41,389 nt of DNA from Bordetella parapertussis (GTDB taxonomy: Bacteria > Pseudomonadota > Gammaproteobacteria > Burkholderiales > JACQAP01), in the NCBI GenBank assembly GCA_945900965.1, contig CAMDKM010000030.1, positions 1-41,389 of the forward strand, in the 5' to 3' direction. Positions 15,197 through 23,386 of this stretch are shown in pieces. Positions within the stretch are counted from its first letter, which is position 1. The number at the start of each line of letters is the position of its first letter. The notes under the pieces were generated by a model. That model was not told the origin of the DNA. It did no database searches and saw nothing but the letters and a program-made list of their open reading frames with translations. The position numbers and the translations under genes are program-made.

Positions 15197-16729
15197 TCAA
15201 GTCTGTTCCAGTTGTTCCCGTAACGCCGTTTTTAATACTTTGCCGTAATTGTTCTTGGGCAACTCCGGAACAAAGCGATAACTTTTGGGCCGCTTGAAGC
15301 GGGCAATGCGCTCAAGGCACAGATCGTCAAGCTCCCGTTCGTCAATTTTCGCGCCGCCACGCGTCACCACGAAAGCCACCACTTCCTCACCCCACTCCTG
15401 GCTGACACGCCCGACGACCGATACTTCGCTCACCGCCGGATGACGCAACAACACTTCCTCCACTTCGCGCGGATAGACATTTGAACCACCGGTGATGATC
15501 AGATCCTTTGAGCGGTCGCGCAACGTCAGGAAGCCGTCCTCGTCGAAGGATCCCACGTCGCCAGTATGCAACCAGCCATTGCGCAGGGTCTCAGCGCTGG
15601 ATTGCGGATTCTCCCAGTAACCGCGCATCACCACGTCGCCGCGCACCAGGATCTCGCCGATTTCACCGGCCGGCAGCGGCCGATCGTCCGCATCCGCCAC
15701 CCTCACCTCAACCACAGGTTGCGCCACGCCCACCGATGCCAGGCGCTCTGCATGACGCGGATGTGTCGCGTTGTTGATGTGTTGCCGGGTAAGCGAGGTG
15801 ATCGTCATGGGGGCCTCTCCTTGCCCGTAAATCTGTACAAAGCGCGGCCCCATCACATCAAGCGCCTGCCTGATGTCCTGCAGATACATCGGCCCGCCGC
15901 CATAGACGATGGTTTTCAGACCACCGAGGGACGGGCGATGGGTGCGGGCATGGGCAACGAGCCGGTTGACCATGGTCGGCGCGGCAAACATCGCCACGCC
16001 CTTCCATGTCGAACAGAGGTCGAAAATCTCCGCCGCGTCGAAATGCCCGCTGTCGGGAATCACCTGATTGGAGCCTGCCAGCACGTGAGGAAAGTTGTAC
16101 AAGCCTGACCCGTGCGACATGGGGGCCGCATGCAAAATGCTGTCGCCCGGATCAATGCTGTCCACTGCTGCGAAATACGAAAGGGTGGCACTGAGCAAAT
16201 TGCGATGGGTAATCATCACGCCCTTTGGCCGACCGGTGGTGCCGCTGGTGTAAAACAACCAAGCCACGTCGTCCGGCTCACAAGCATGCATTTCAATGGC
16301 CGCCCCGGGCTTACCAAGCGCCCGGAAATCGGCGGACCCGACATCAATGACTCGCTCCAAGGCCGGAAGATTGCTGCGCAAACCGGCTACGGACTCCGCC
16401 AACTCCTCCGTGACGAAACACACCCGGGCCCCCGAATTTTCGAGGATGTATTCCAGCTCGCGCGGGTGCAACTTTGCGTTCATCGGAACCGCGACAAGCC
16501 CTGCATACCATACCGCATACACCACCTCGAGATACTGCGGGCAATTGCTCATGGCCATCGCCACACGGTCACCCGGCCGCAGGCCGAACGTCCCACGCAA
16601 ATGCGCCGCCAGCACCTCGACGCGCTGCTGGAATTGCCCGTAGTTCGCCCACACCCGATCGCCCAGCGATACCGCCGGATTTTCCGGAGCCGATCGCGCG
16701 CTACGGAGCAGGAGGTTGGAGATGTTCAT
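15197..16729 (-). CDS. Acyl-CoA synthetase (AMP-forming)
   Basis: A 510-residue adenylate-forming ligase that activates a carboxylic acid to its CoA thioester through an acyl-AMP. The AMP-binding signature FYTSGTTGRPKGVMITH lies near residue 163, the adenine motif IYGQGEAPMT near 297, LHTGDVGSFDEDGFL near 378 with RDRSKDLIITGG, and the C-terminal lysine in PKNNYGKVLKT near 494. Chain length or aromatic preference cannot be inferred. The start at 16729 gives the usual N-terminus (LLLRSARSAPENPAV); the ribosome site is poor. The next gene upstream on the same strand is a DMT exporter, separated by a repeat block. Confidence 0.9.
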   Translation of the reverse strand: MNISNLLLRSARSAPENPAVSLGDRVWANYGQFQQRVEVLAAHLRGTFGLRPGDRVAMAMSNCPQYLEVVYAVWYAGLVAVPMNAKLHPRELEYILENSGARVCFVTEELAESVAGLRSNLPALERVIDVGSADFRALGKPGAAIEMHACEPDDVAWLFYTSGTTGRPKGVMITHRNLLSATLSYFAAVDSIDPGDSILHAAPMSHGSGLYNFPHVLAGSNQVIPDSGHFDAAEIFDLCSTWKGVAMFAAPTMVNRLVAHARTHRPSLGGLKTIVYGGGPMYLQDIRQALDVMGPRFVQIYGQGEAPMTITSLTRQHINNATHPRHAERLASVGVAQPVVEVRVADADDRPLPAGEIGEILVRGDVVMRGYWENPQSSAETLRNGWLHTGDVGSFDEDGFLTLRDRSKDLIITGGSNVYPREVEEVLLRHPAVSEVSVVGRVSQEWGEEVVAFVVTRGGAKIDERELDDLCLERIARFKRPKSYRFVPELPKNNYGKVLKTALREQLEQT

Positions 16730-16740
16730 GGGGGGGAAAT

Positions 16741-16828
16741 TCGGGATTGGGGATTGAGGATCGACATCCTTCACTCATTCACTCATTCACTTTTCACGCC
16801 TTTACTCTTCACTCTTCACGCTTCTCCC
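16741..16828 (+). repeat. Composite short tandem repeat, block 6
   Basis: TCGGGATTGGGGATTGAGGA (16741-16760), TCGACATCC joint, then TTCACTCATTCACTCATTCAC, TTTTCACGCCTTTACTCTTC and similar units to 16828. Same order as blocks 1 and 3. It separates the acyl-CoA ligase from the DMT exporter on the minus strand. Confidence 0.75.
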
Positions 16829-17737
16829 TCACTCAATCGCCGTATCCGGCTCTTCCCGAGGCCCGAAGTGATGCCCGATCGCCACGTACAGACCGCTGCC
16901 GACGATGATCGCCATGCCGATCAGGGACGTGAGACCCGGGAGTTCACCAAACACCAGGAAACCGAACAAGATCACCCAGACCATTTGCACGTATCCCAGA
17001 GGCGAAAGGACCGAGGCGTTTTCCAGTTCGAGCGCCTTGATCAGCATGAAATGTCCGAAGCCGGCAGCCATGCCCAGAACGAGAAACAGCGGCACATGGT
17101 GCAGTTGTGGGGTCTTCCAGAAAAATGGCACGGCCATGGACATCCATGCACAGCCCACAATCCCGGTGTAAAACAACGTGGTCAGCGGGCTCTCGGTGTC
17201 GCTGATTTTGCGGGTCATGATCTGGTAGAGGCTGTAAAAAACCGCCGCCAGCAGGGGCAACAAGGCCGGCCATTGCAACATACCGCCGCCGGGCCGGATG
17301 ATGAACAACACGCCCAGAAATCCGGCGATGACCGCCGCCCAGCGCGACCAGCCGACATGTTCGTGCAATATCCAGACCGCGAACGCCGTCACCAGCAAGG
17401 GAGCAACGAAGCTGATGGCCTTGGTATCGGCCATCGGAAGATAGCTCAGGGCCATGAAGTAACAACTGGTGGACCCCACCAGCAGCGAGGCCCGGAACAC
17501 TTGACCGGTAGGCATCCCCGTCCGCATCAGACGTGGCCCCATGCGCGCCAACAGTAACAGCATGAAGGTGGCGTGGACGGCATAACGCGACCACACGATC
17601 ATCGGCACAGGGTAACTACGACTCAGGTATTTGGCGATGGTTTCCAGGATTGAAAAGCAGAACACCATGACCATCATGTAGGAAATCGCGCGCACGCGCG
17701 GACTCAGGGCGCGGAAACGGGCCAGTGCTGCGGTCAT
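16829..17737 (-). CDS. DMT-superfamily (EamA) transporter
   Basis: A 302-residue inner-membrane protein with about ten hydrophobic helices in two EamA repeats: the first ends around residue 140 (SYLPMADTKAISFVAPLLVT), the second around 275 (EPLW-like region replaced by ALELENASVLSPLGYVQMVW). It is a likely exporter or importer of an amino acid, nucleoside or drug. Its substrate is unknown. The ATG at 17737 precedes a short cytoplasmic N-terminus; no strong ribosome site is seen. The C-terminal stop lies in the first bases of the repeat block. Confidence 0.85.
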   Translation of the reverse strand: MTAALARFRALSPRVRAISYMMVMVFCFSILETIAKYLSRSYPVPMIVWSRYAVHATFMLLLLARMGPRLMRTGMPTGQVFRASLLVGSTSCYFMALSYLPMADTKAISFVAPLLVTAFAVWILHEHVGWSRWAAVIAGFLGVLFIIRPGGGMLQWPALLPLLAAVFYSLYQIMTRKISDTESPLTTLFYTGIVGCAWMSMAVPFFWKTPQLHHVPLFLVLGMAAGFGHFMLIKALELENASVLSPLGYVQMVWVILFGFLVFGELPGLTSLIGMAIIVGSGLYVAIGHHFGPREEPDTAIE

Positions 17738-17895
17738 TGAGCTGGGGGAAAGGAAAGACGCTCCATTTTACCTCTTCGGAGATCGGCGTCCAAACCGCTA
17801 CAGGATGAACCAAGCGGAAAAACAGTACCCTTGCCACAAAAGCCTTATCATAGGTGCTCTTTTTCAGCCCCACGAACCGAACACGGAGCACTGCA

Positions 17896-18450
17896 ATGCG
17901 GATGGAAGTTCATGTACACGGCACGGTCCTGTTGCGTACCGGCACCACTTCAGCACAAGTCGAGGAGGCGTTGCGCCCCTGGCTGGATTACATCGATGAA
18001 GACAACATCGCCGACACCAAAAGCGTTCACCCCGATGAGCCGGGTGTGGTTTACGATCGCAAGCGCCGCGTCCTCGAGGTCTGCTGGACGGGAGACGTAG
18101 GCCGCAGCTTTCACCAGACCATCAATGATTCTCTTGCCGGGCTCAATGCCTACTCCGAGGAAGCCTCGGCCTTCGAAATCAGCTATTACCTCGAAGACGG
18201 CAAGGACGAATTCAGCCTGGTGTTCGTTGGCCCCACGCCTTCGGCCATTCAGGAAGCTCAGCGACATTTGATGATCGAAGACCTGCAGAACTTGCTGTCG
18301 CGCCAGTTTTCCGAACCGGAAATCGCGCAGGTTGTCGCCCTGGTCAATCAGTTATTCGAACGCAACGTAAAAGCCGGCGCCACGGCCGCGCCCACGAGTA
18401 CCGCATCGGAGACAGTCCCGATGCCGGCCGGAAGGAAGCATTTGCATTGA
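17896..18450 (+). CDS. Conserved hypothetical protein
   Basis: A 184-residue soluble, acidic protein with no signal peptide or membrane segment. Recognisable features are EVHVHGTVLLRTGTTSAQV, EALRPWLDYIDEDN, LEVCWTGDVGRSF, FEISYYLEDGKDEFSLVFVG and a helix ending in VVALVNQLFERN. I recall close relatives in Burkholderiales annotated only as a domain of unknown function (possibly DUF6806, not certain). Start at 17896 has GGAG seven bases upstream, so the longer in-frame start at 17854 was rejected. The C-terminal 25 residues are Ala/Thr-rich and probably disordered. Confidence 0.65.
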   Translation: MRMEVHVHGTVLLRTGTTSAQVEEALRPWLDYIDEDNIADTKSVHPDEPGVVYDRKRRVLEVCWTGDVGRSFHQTINDSLAGLNAYSEEASAFEISYYLEDGKDEFSLVFVGPTPSAIQEAQRHLMIEDLQNLLSRQFSEPEIAQVVALVNQLFERNVKAGATAAPTSTASETVPMPAGRKHLH

Positions 18451-18453
18451 AAA

Positions 18454-18579
18454 GCCGTGAAGGGTGAATGCTTCCCACGCCAGAGGTGGGGACTGAGGAC
18501 TGAGGATTCAGGATCGAGGATCGAAGGGTTCTACACCCTTCACTCATTCACGCATTCACTCATTCACTTTTCACGCCTT
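18454..18579 (+). repeat. Composite short tandem repeat, block 7
   Basis: A short reversed arm GTGAAGGGTGAATG (18457-18470), then GGGGACTGAGGACTGAGGAT, GGATCGAGGATCGAAGGG (18488-18527), the joint TTCTACACCC (identical to block 3), then TTCACTCATTCACGCATTCA units and TTTTCACGCC to 18579. The right end lies inside the coding end of the following minus-strand gene, so the last residues of that protein (SKGVKSE) and its stop are encoded by repeat DNA. Confidence 0.8.
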
Positions 18580-19183
18580 TCGAAGGTTCGAAAGAATCAG
18601 GCAATCCCGCTGCTTTCAACACGATGCCGGCTTTCGAGAATATTTCGCGTTCCAGTGGCGCGAATCCCGGTGGGTCGAGTAATTGCCAGGCGCCTGCGCC
18701 GGTGACGAGCAGGCTACTGACCAGAAGAACACTCCCCAAAACCACCCGTGGAAATCGCAGCAACAGTGATTCCCACCAATGGAGCCGGCCGCCGGGATCG
18801 ACAAACGCCAGTACCGAACAACCGGATAGCAAAATGCCTGCTGCAAGGTACTTTGCCCCATAGTATTTTTGCAGGGTGACCACCAGGCGGGCCCACTGGG
18901 TGTCCACGACATAGGCGTATCCGATAGTCGCCACCCCCACCGCCAGCAGCATCGCGCCCCAGACCAGCGCCGGGAAACCGGCGTAATTCTGCGCGGCATC
19001 GGGAGAAAATCGCATGCTCATTCTGCGCGTATAAAGCGACTCGATGCCTGCCACCGCCAAACCGGCGCCGACCAGAAAGATGCCCAACGGGACCGCTTTC
19101 GCCAGCCCGAAATGCTGACCGGCAAAATAGCCTACGAGCCCGAGGGCAATCGCGGCGAAGACGATAAATGTCATGAGGCGCAT
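18560..19183 (-). CDS. Four-helix membrane protein of unknown function
   Basis: A 207-residue protein with four to five hydrophobic segments: about 2-20, 27-45, 70-90, 112-130 and 150-170, the last followed by an amphipathic C-terminus. No catalytic motif is visible. Start at 19183 was chosen because it begins directly at the first membrane helix; the frame before it reads into the divergent MATE gene's control region. The C-terminal SKGVKSE and the stop codon lie in tandem-repeat DNA, which may have replaced the original end. Confidence 0.6.
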   Translation of the reverse strand: MRLMTFIVFAAIALGLVGYFAGQHFGLAKAVPLGIFLVGAGLAVAGIESLYTRRMSMRFSPDAAQNYAGFPALVWGAMLLAVGVATIGYAYVVDTQWARLVVTLQKYYGAKYLAAGILLSGCSVLAFVDPGGRLHWWESLLLRFPRVVLGSVLLVSSLLVTGAGAWQLLDPPGFAPLEREIFSKAGIVLKAAGLPDSFEPSKGVKSE

Positions 19184-19298
19184 CGGGCATAAGTTTAGCC
19201 GATTGCGCTGGAAATTCCGACGGGTTTCCGGCACGCTGATTCTTGTTACAGTGCCGGCTTGCCCGCCGACTTGGCCGGCCCGCGTATCCGTGCCGATC

Positions 19299-20726
19299 AT
19301 GAATTCCACTCCAGATCATCCATCCCGTCTGCCCGCAGTCCGTCTGGATCCCAAGGGGATCCGCCATGTGGATCTGCGCGCGGTCGTCGCGATGGCGCTG
19401 CCGCTGTTTTTGAACAGCGGCGTGCAAGTGGTGCTCAATCTCACGGACACCTGGTTCATCGGGCGTATTTCCACGGACGCTACCGCCGCTGTTGGGGCCA
19501 CCTATTGGTTTCTGATCGTGGGCCTGCTTTTTTTCGGCGGACCCGGGCTGGCCGTACAAACCCTCGCCGCGCACGCCTATGGGGCCGGCAATCGCCGCGC
19601 TGCCGCTCAAGCTGCCTGGGCCGGTTTGTACGGCGTGGTGATCATTGCACCGGCGTTCGTCGCGCTGGCCTATGCAGGTCGGGACATCGCCGGATGGCTC
19701 ATGCTTGGGCCACACATCGCCGAGCTGGCCGCGCAATTCTGGTACCCCAGAATGATGGGCGGCATGTTCGCCGTGGGCCTATGGGGCATGAGCGGCTTTT
19801 TCAACGGCATCGGCCGGCCGCGGGTCACGTTTTTGGTCATGGGCGCGGTCGCGGTTTTGAATGTCGCGCTTAATCAGATTCTGATTGTCGAGTTGGGTTG
19901 GGGCGTGGCCGGGTCGGCATGGGCCACTACCCTTGCTCTGGGCGCCGGACTGGCCATGGCCGTCGCCGTATTTCTCAGCCCGGCGGTCCATTACGACTAT
20001 GCGTCACGCACCGCCTGGCGCGAAGGCTTCCGCCAAATCGGCAAACTGTTGCGCGTCGGCATACCGATCGGCCTGTTTCCCGCCATCGACGTCGCCGGTC
20101 TTGCCGCATTTCAGGCCATGCAAGTGGCCGCCGGCGCGGTTGGCGGCGCCGCCACTCAGATCGTGATGATGCTCACCTCCATCGCCTACCTGCCCACCAT
20201 GGGCTTCGCGCTCGCCGGCACCACCCTGGTCGGGCAAAGCATCGGGGCGGGCGACAAGGCCTGGGCAACGCGAGTGGGCAATGCGACGATTGTTCTGGCT
20301 GTCGCCTACATGGGCTTGGTCACGGTATTTCTCGCCTTGATTGGCCCCTGGCTCGTGCCGCTGTTCGTTAATCCGACGGACCCCAGTGCGTCAGCCGTCA
20401 TCACCCTTTGTCATACTCTCTTGTGGTTCGCCGCCGGCTATCAGATTTTCGATGGACTCAATCTGGGCGCCGGATTCTGCCTGCGCGGGGCAGGCGACAT
20501 GCGAGTGCCCACCGTGGTGATTTTTGTCTTGTCCTGGCTGGTCTTTGTACCCATCACGCACATGTTCACCTTTGCGCCGGGCGAAGGTTGGGTAAATTTC
20601 CTGCCTCAGTATGGCTATGGGGCCGCTGGCGGTTGGGCCGCGGCACTGGTGTATACCTGCATTTTGGGTAGCCTCATCTACTTGCGCTGGCGCTCCGGCG
20701 CCTGGCAGCGGATCAACCTGCGCTAA
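19299..20726 (+). CDS. MATE-family multidrug/toxin efflux transporter
   Basis: A 475-residue polytopic protein with twelve membrane helices in two bundles, exporting cationic drugs or metabolites in exchange for Na+ or H+. Family features: ALPLFLNSGVQVVLNLTDTW at the first helix, AVGATYWF, GPGLAVQTLAAHAYGAG, and in the second half GIPIGLFPAIDVAGLAAFQA and GQSIGAGD. The ATG at 19299 was chosen because the N-terminus of the first helix follows at a normal distance; the earlier frame has no membrane segment. Divergent from the membrane protein at 18560-19183, with 115 bases between. Confidence 0.9.
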   Translation: MNSTPDHPSRLPAVRLDPKGIRHVDLRAVVAMALPLFLNSGVQVVLNLTDTWFIGRISTDATAAVGATYWFLIVGLLFFGGPGLAVQTLAAHAYGAGNRRAAAQAAWAGLYGVVIIAPAFVALAYAGRDIAGWLMLGPHIAELAAQFWYPRMMGGMFAVGLWGMSGFFNGIGRPRVTFLVMGAVAVLNVALNQILIVELGWGVAGSAWATTLALGAGLAMAVAVFLSPAVHYDYASRTAWREGFRQIGKLLRVGIPIGLFPAIDVAGLAAFQAMQVAAGAVGGAATQIVMMLTSIAYLPTMGFALAGTTLVGQSIGAGDKAWATRVGNATIVLAVAYMGLVTVFLALIGPWLVPLFVNPTDPSASAVITLCHTLLWFAAGYQIFDGLNLGAGFCLRGAGDMRVPTVVIFVLSWLVFVPITHMFTFAPGEGWVNFLPQYGYGAAGGWAAALVYTCILGSLIYLRWRSGAWQRINLR

Positions 20727-20763
20727 ACTGACCGTCATCCAACCTTCAACCTTGGGAGTAACG

Positions 20764-22026
20764 ATGTCCAATTATCTGCGTTGCATGACATTCCTGGCGC
20801 TAATCTTCACGGCCTTGTGTGTGAGGGGGGCATCCCCCGAGGCCGCGCCGGAGAGCGCCGGCATGTCCAGCGAGCGCCTGGCGCGCCTGGATGCCACCTT
20901 GCAACAGGCAGTGGATTCGGGCGAGTTGCCGGGAGCGGTGGTCATGATTGTGCGCAATGGCAAACTCGTCCATACCCGCGCGCTCGGCTGGCAGGACCGC
21001 GATGCCAAAATCGCCATGCGAAGCGATTCGATATTCCGCGTTTATTCGATGACCAAACCGATCGTCAGCGTGGCGGCAATGATGCTGCTGGAAGAAGGCC
21101 GTCTCGGCCTTCACGAACCGGTGTCGAAATTTATTCCCGAGTTCAAGGAAATGAAGGTCGGAGTCGAGGCACCCGATGCCTCGGGAAAACCCGTGCTCAC
21201 CCTGGTCAATGCCACGCGTCAGATCACCGTTCAGGATTTACTGCGGCATACCTCCGGGCTGACCTATGGCGTGCTGGGCGCACCCAATCTGGTGAAAAAA
21301 GCCTACCTGGATGCCGGCATTTTTTCGCAGAAATGGGTATTGGCGGATTTTTGCCGGGCGCTGGCGAAACTGCCGCTGCAATATGACCCAGGCAGCACCT
21401 GGGAATACGGTCATTCGACGGATGTGTTGGGCCGCGTGGTGGAAGTGGCCTCCGGCCAGTCACTGGATGTTTTCCTGGCGGAAAAAATACTGCGGCCGCT
21501 GAAAATGAACGACACCGGCTTTCATGTCCCGCGCGAAAAACACAACCGCATCGCGCAACCGATTCCCGACAAATACACCGGCAAGACGCCTGAACTGCTG
21601 GACCTGCGCGAACCCGCCACGTTCTTTGCCGGCGGGCATGGCTTGGTGTCCACCGCCGAGGACTATATGCGCTTCACCCGCATGCTGCTCAACGGCGGTG
21701 AATTGGATGGGGTTCGCATCCTGGGCCCGCGTACTCTTCGCAACATGAGTTCCAACCACATCAATGACCGCATCTCGCGCGGCAACTTATTCCTGCCCGG
21801 GCCGGGGTATGGATTCGGACTGGGCTTCGGCACCCGCATCGAAACCGGCCAGTCGGAATGGCCCGGGTCCATCGGCGATTTCTATTGGGGCGGCTTTGCG
21901 GGGACTGCGTTCTGGGTCGATCCCGCGGAGAGTATGGCGGTGGTGTATATGTCCCAGGAGCCGCTGCGCCGGGCACACTATCGCACCCTGCTGCGCGCGC
22001 TGGTGTATCAGGCCATCATGCAGTAG
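20764..22026 (+). CDS. Secreted serine hydrolase of the beta-lactamase/esterase family
   Basis: A 420-residue class C beta-lactamase-like hydrolase. A signal peptide covers residues 1-23. The catalytic Ser95-x-x-Lys98 (YSMTKP) and the tyrosine motif YGHSTD are present; the third element is probably HGLVST or the later GGFAGT. Relatives act as esterases, D-aminopeptidases or true lactamases, and length and motifs favour an esterase-like enzyme (inference). GGGAG lies six to ten bases before the ATG at 20764. It is the first gene of a same-strand run that continues with a YqgE paralogue and pxpBCA, 24 bases to the next gene. Confidence 0.85.
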   Translation: MSNYLRCMTFLALIFTALCVRGASPEAAPESAGMSSERLARLDATLQQAVDSGELPGAVVMIVRNGKLVHTRALGWQDRDAKIAMRSDSIFRVYSMTKPIVSVAAMMLLEEGRLGLHEPVSKFIPEFKEMKVGVEAPDASGKPVLTLVNATRQITVQDLLRHTSGLTYGVLGAPNLVKKAYLDAGIFSQKWVLADFCRALAKLPLQYDPGSTWEYGHSTDVLGRVVEVASGQSLDVFLAEKILRPLKMNDTGFHVPREKHNRIAQPIPDKYTGKTPELLDLREPATFFAGGHGLVSTAEDYMRFTRMLLNGGELDGVRILGPRTLRNMSSNHINDRISRGNLFLPGPGYGFGLGFGTRIETGQSEWPGSIGDFYWGGFAGTAFWVDPAESMAVVYMSQEPLRRAHYRTLLRALVYQAIMQ

Positions 22027-22050
22027 CGCTGCCAGGAACGACAGCGCGTT

Positions 22051-22680
22051 ATGTCGCCGGCAAAAATCGCCTTCTGGATCGCGGCCACCATCTGCGCAGG
22101 ATGGTCGGCATTGCCGACATTCGCGCAACAGGAACCCGGTCGCGCCTTTCTGCTGGTGGCCAAACCGGGAATGCTCGATCCGCATTTTTCCGAGACCGTC
22201 GTGCTCGTAGTCCGGCAAGACGAGGGCGGGCCACTGGGCGTCATACTCAATCGCCCCACGCCCACGAGGCTGCGCGAGTTATATCCCGATCGCCCCGAAC
22301 TGGCGCAGCGCGACGATCTGCTTTTTTTCGGCGGCCCGGTCCAGCCGGATGCCTTGTTGTTCGCATTTCGTTCGACGACGGCGCCTTCCAAGGGATTACA
22401 TGTCATCGACAACATCTATATCAGTGGCTTTAGTGAAGTGCTGAATCACCTGCTTGAACATCCGGAAGCAGCTCACGAGCAGCGTTTTTATGCCGGCTAT
22501 TCCGGGTGGGCCACAGGCCAGCTCGAAGCGGAGCTTGCTCAGGGCGGCTGGTACGTGTTGCCTCTGGACGTGAAGGCCATTTTCGAACTCAACCCCCTCG
22601 ACCTGTATCGCTATTTTCTAGAGCGCGCCACCATCCCGCGCATCGAAGCGCGCACCCGTATGCGCTTTGGCGCGGGCTAA
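22051..22680 (+). CDS. YqgE/AlgH-family protein with a signal peptide
   Basis: A 209-residue protein carrying the full YqgE/AlgH domain: RAFLLVAKPGMLDPHF, VVLVVRQDEGGPLGVILNRP, FFGGPVQ, and the C-terminal FYAGYSGWATGQLEAEL with WYVLP. Ordinary YqgE proteins are cytoplasmic and begin directly at the LLVA-type strand. Here a hydrophobic leader (residues 5-24) ends in LPTFAQQEP, a typical signal-peptidase site, so the protein is probably periplasmic. The function of the family is not established. The ATG at 22051 has only a distant AGGA; it is 24 bases after the hydrolase stop. Confidence 0.8.
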   Translation: MSPAKIAFWIAATICAGWSALPTFAQQEPGRAFLLVAKPGMLDPHFSETVVLVVRQDEGGPLGVILNRPTPTRLRELYPDRPELAQRDDLLFFGGPVQPDALLFAFRSTTAPSKGLHVIDNIYISGFSEVLNHLLEHPEAAHEQRFYAGYSGWATGQLEAELAQGGWYVLPLDVKAIFELNPLDLYRYFLERATIPRIEARTRMRFGAG

Positions 22681-22690
22681 GTTCAGCGTC

Positions 22691-23386
22691 ATGTTTTTCA
22701 AACCGCAATTTTTTCCGATGGGAGATCGGGCATTGGTGGTCGAATTGGGTCATCGCATCGATGTCGATTTGAGCTGTGAGATTGCGGCACTGGCCCGTCG
22801 TCTGCGCGCCTGCGCGCTGCCGGGCGTGACGGACATTGTGCCGGCGTATACCACACTCACCCTGCATTACGACCCCGCGCTCATTGGCGCCGAACCCTAT
22901 GACGCGATGGTGGCTGCCGTTGCCGGGCACTTGCTGTTGGAAAACGATGAACCTCGATCAGCCGGTCGCTATGTCGAAATTCCGGTCTGTTACGGCGGCC
23001 GTTACGGACAGGATCTGGAGTCACTCTCCGCGTCGATCGGTCTCGGCATGAAGGAAGTAATCCGCATTCATAGCGAGGCCCGCTATCAGGTGCACATGTT
23101 GGGTTTTGTGCCGGGCTTCGCCTATCTGGGCGGCTTGGACACTCGTATCGCCGTGCCACGTCATGCCACACCGAGGGCACGCGTGCCTGCCGGCAGTGTG
23201 GCGATTGGCGGGGAACAGACCGGTGTTTATCCCTTGGCAACACCCGGCGGCTGGCAGTTGATTGGCCGCACGACTGTGAAGCTTTTCGACCCGGATTCGG
23301 CAACACCGTGTCTGCTGGATGCCGGCGACACGGTCCAATTTATTCCGATATCCGAGGCGCAGTTCGAAGCGGACGGCGGATCATGA
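22691..23386 (+). CDS. pxpB: 5-oxoprolinase subunit B
   Basis: A 231-residue KipI-type subunit of the ATP-dependent 5-oxoprolinase PxpABC, which opens 5-oxoproline to glutamate. Family blocks: GDRALVVELG at the N-terminus, IPVCYGG, HMLGFVPGFAYLGGLD, and RVPAGSVAIGGEQTGVYP followed by TPGGWQLIGRT. The start at 22691 leaves ten bases after the YqgE stop. Its stop overlaps the pxpC start as ATGA, showing translational coupling. The B and C subunits together phosphorylate the substrate (known for the family). Confidence 0.9.
   Translation: MFFKPQFFPMGDRALVVELGHRIDVDLSCEIAALARRLRACALPGVTDIVPAYTTLTLHYDPALIGAEPYDAMVAAVAGHLLLENDEPRSAGRYVEIPVCYGGRYGQDLESLSASIGLGMKEVIRIHSEARYQVHMLGFVPGFAYLGGLDTRIAVPRHATPRARVPAGSVAIGGEQTGVYPLATPGGWQLIGRTTVKLFDPDSATPCLLDAGDTVQFIPISEAQFEADGGS

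Noticed and set aside
16112-17557. Long plus-strand frame of about 480 codons across the acyl-CoA ligase and DMT genes
   Set aside because: It is antisense to two well-recognised proteins, crosses a repeat block, and has no domain or sensible composition.
2928-18579. Tandem repeats as a CRISPR array
   Set aside because: Units are 7-8 bases, degenerate and contiguous, without unique spacers of regular length, and no cas gene is present.
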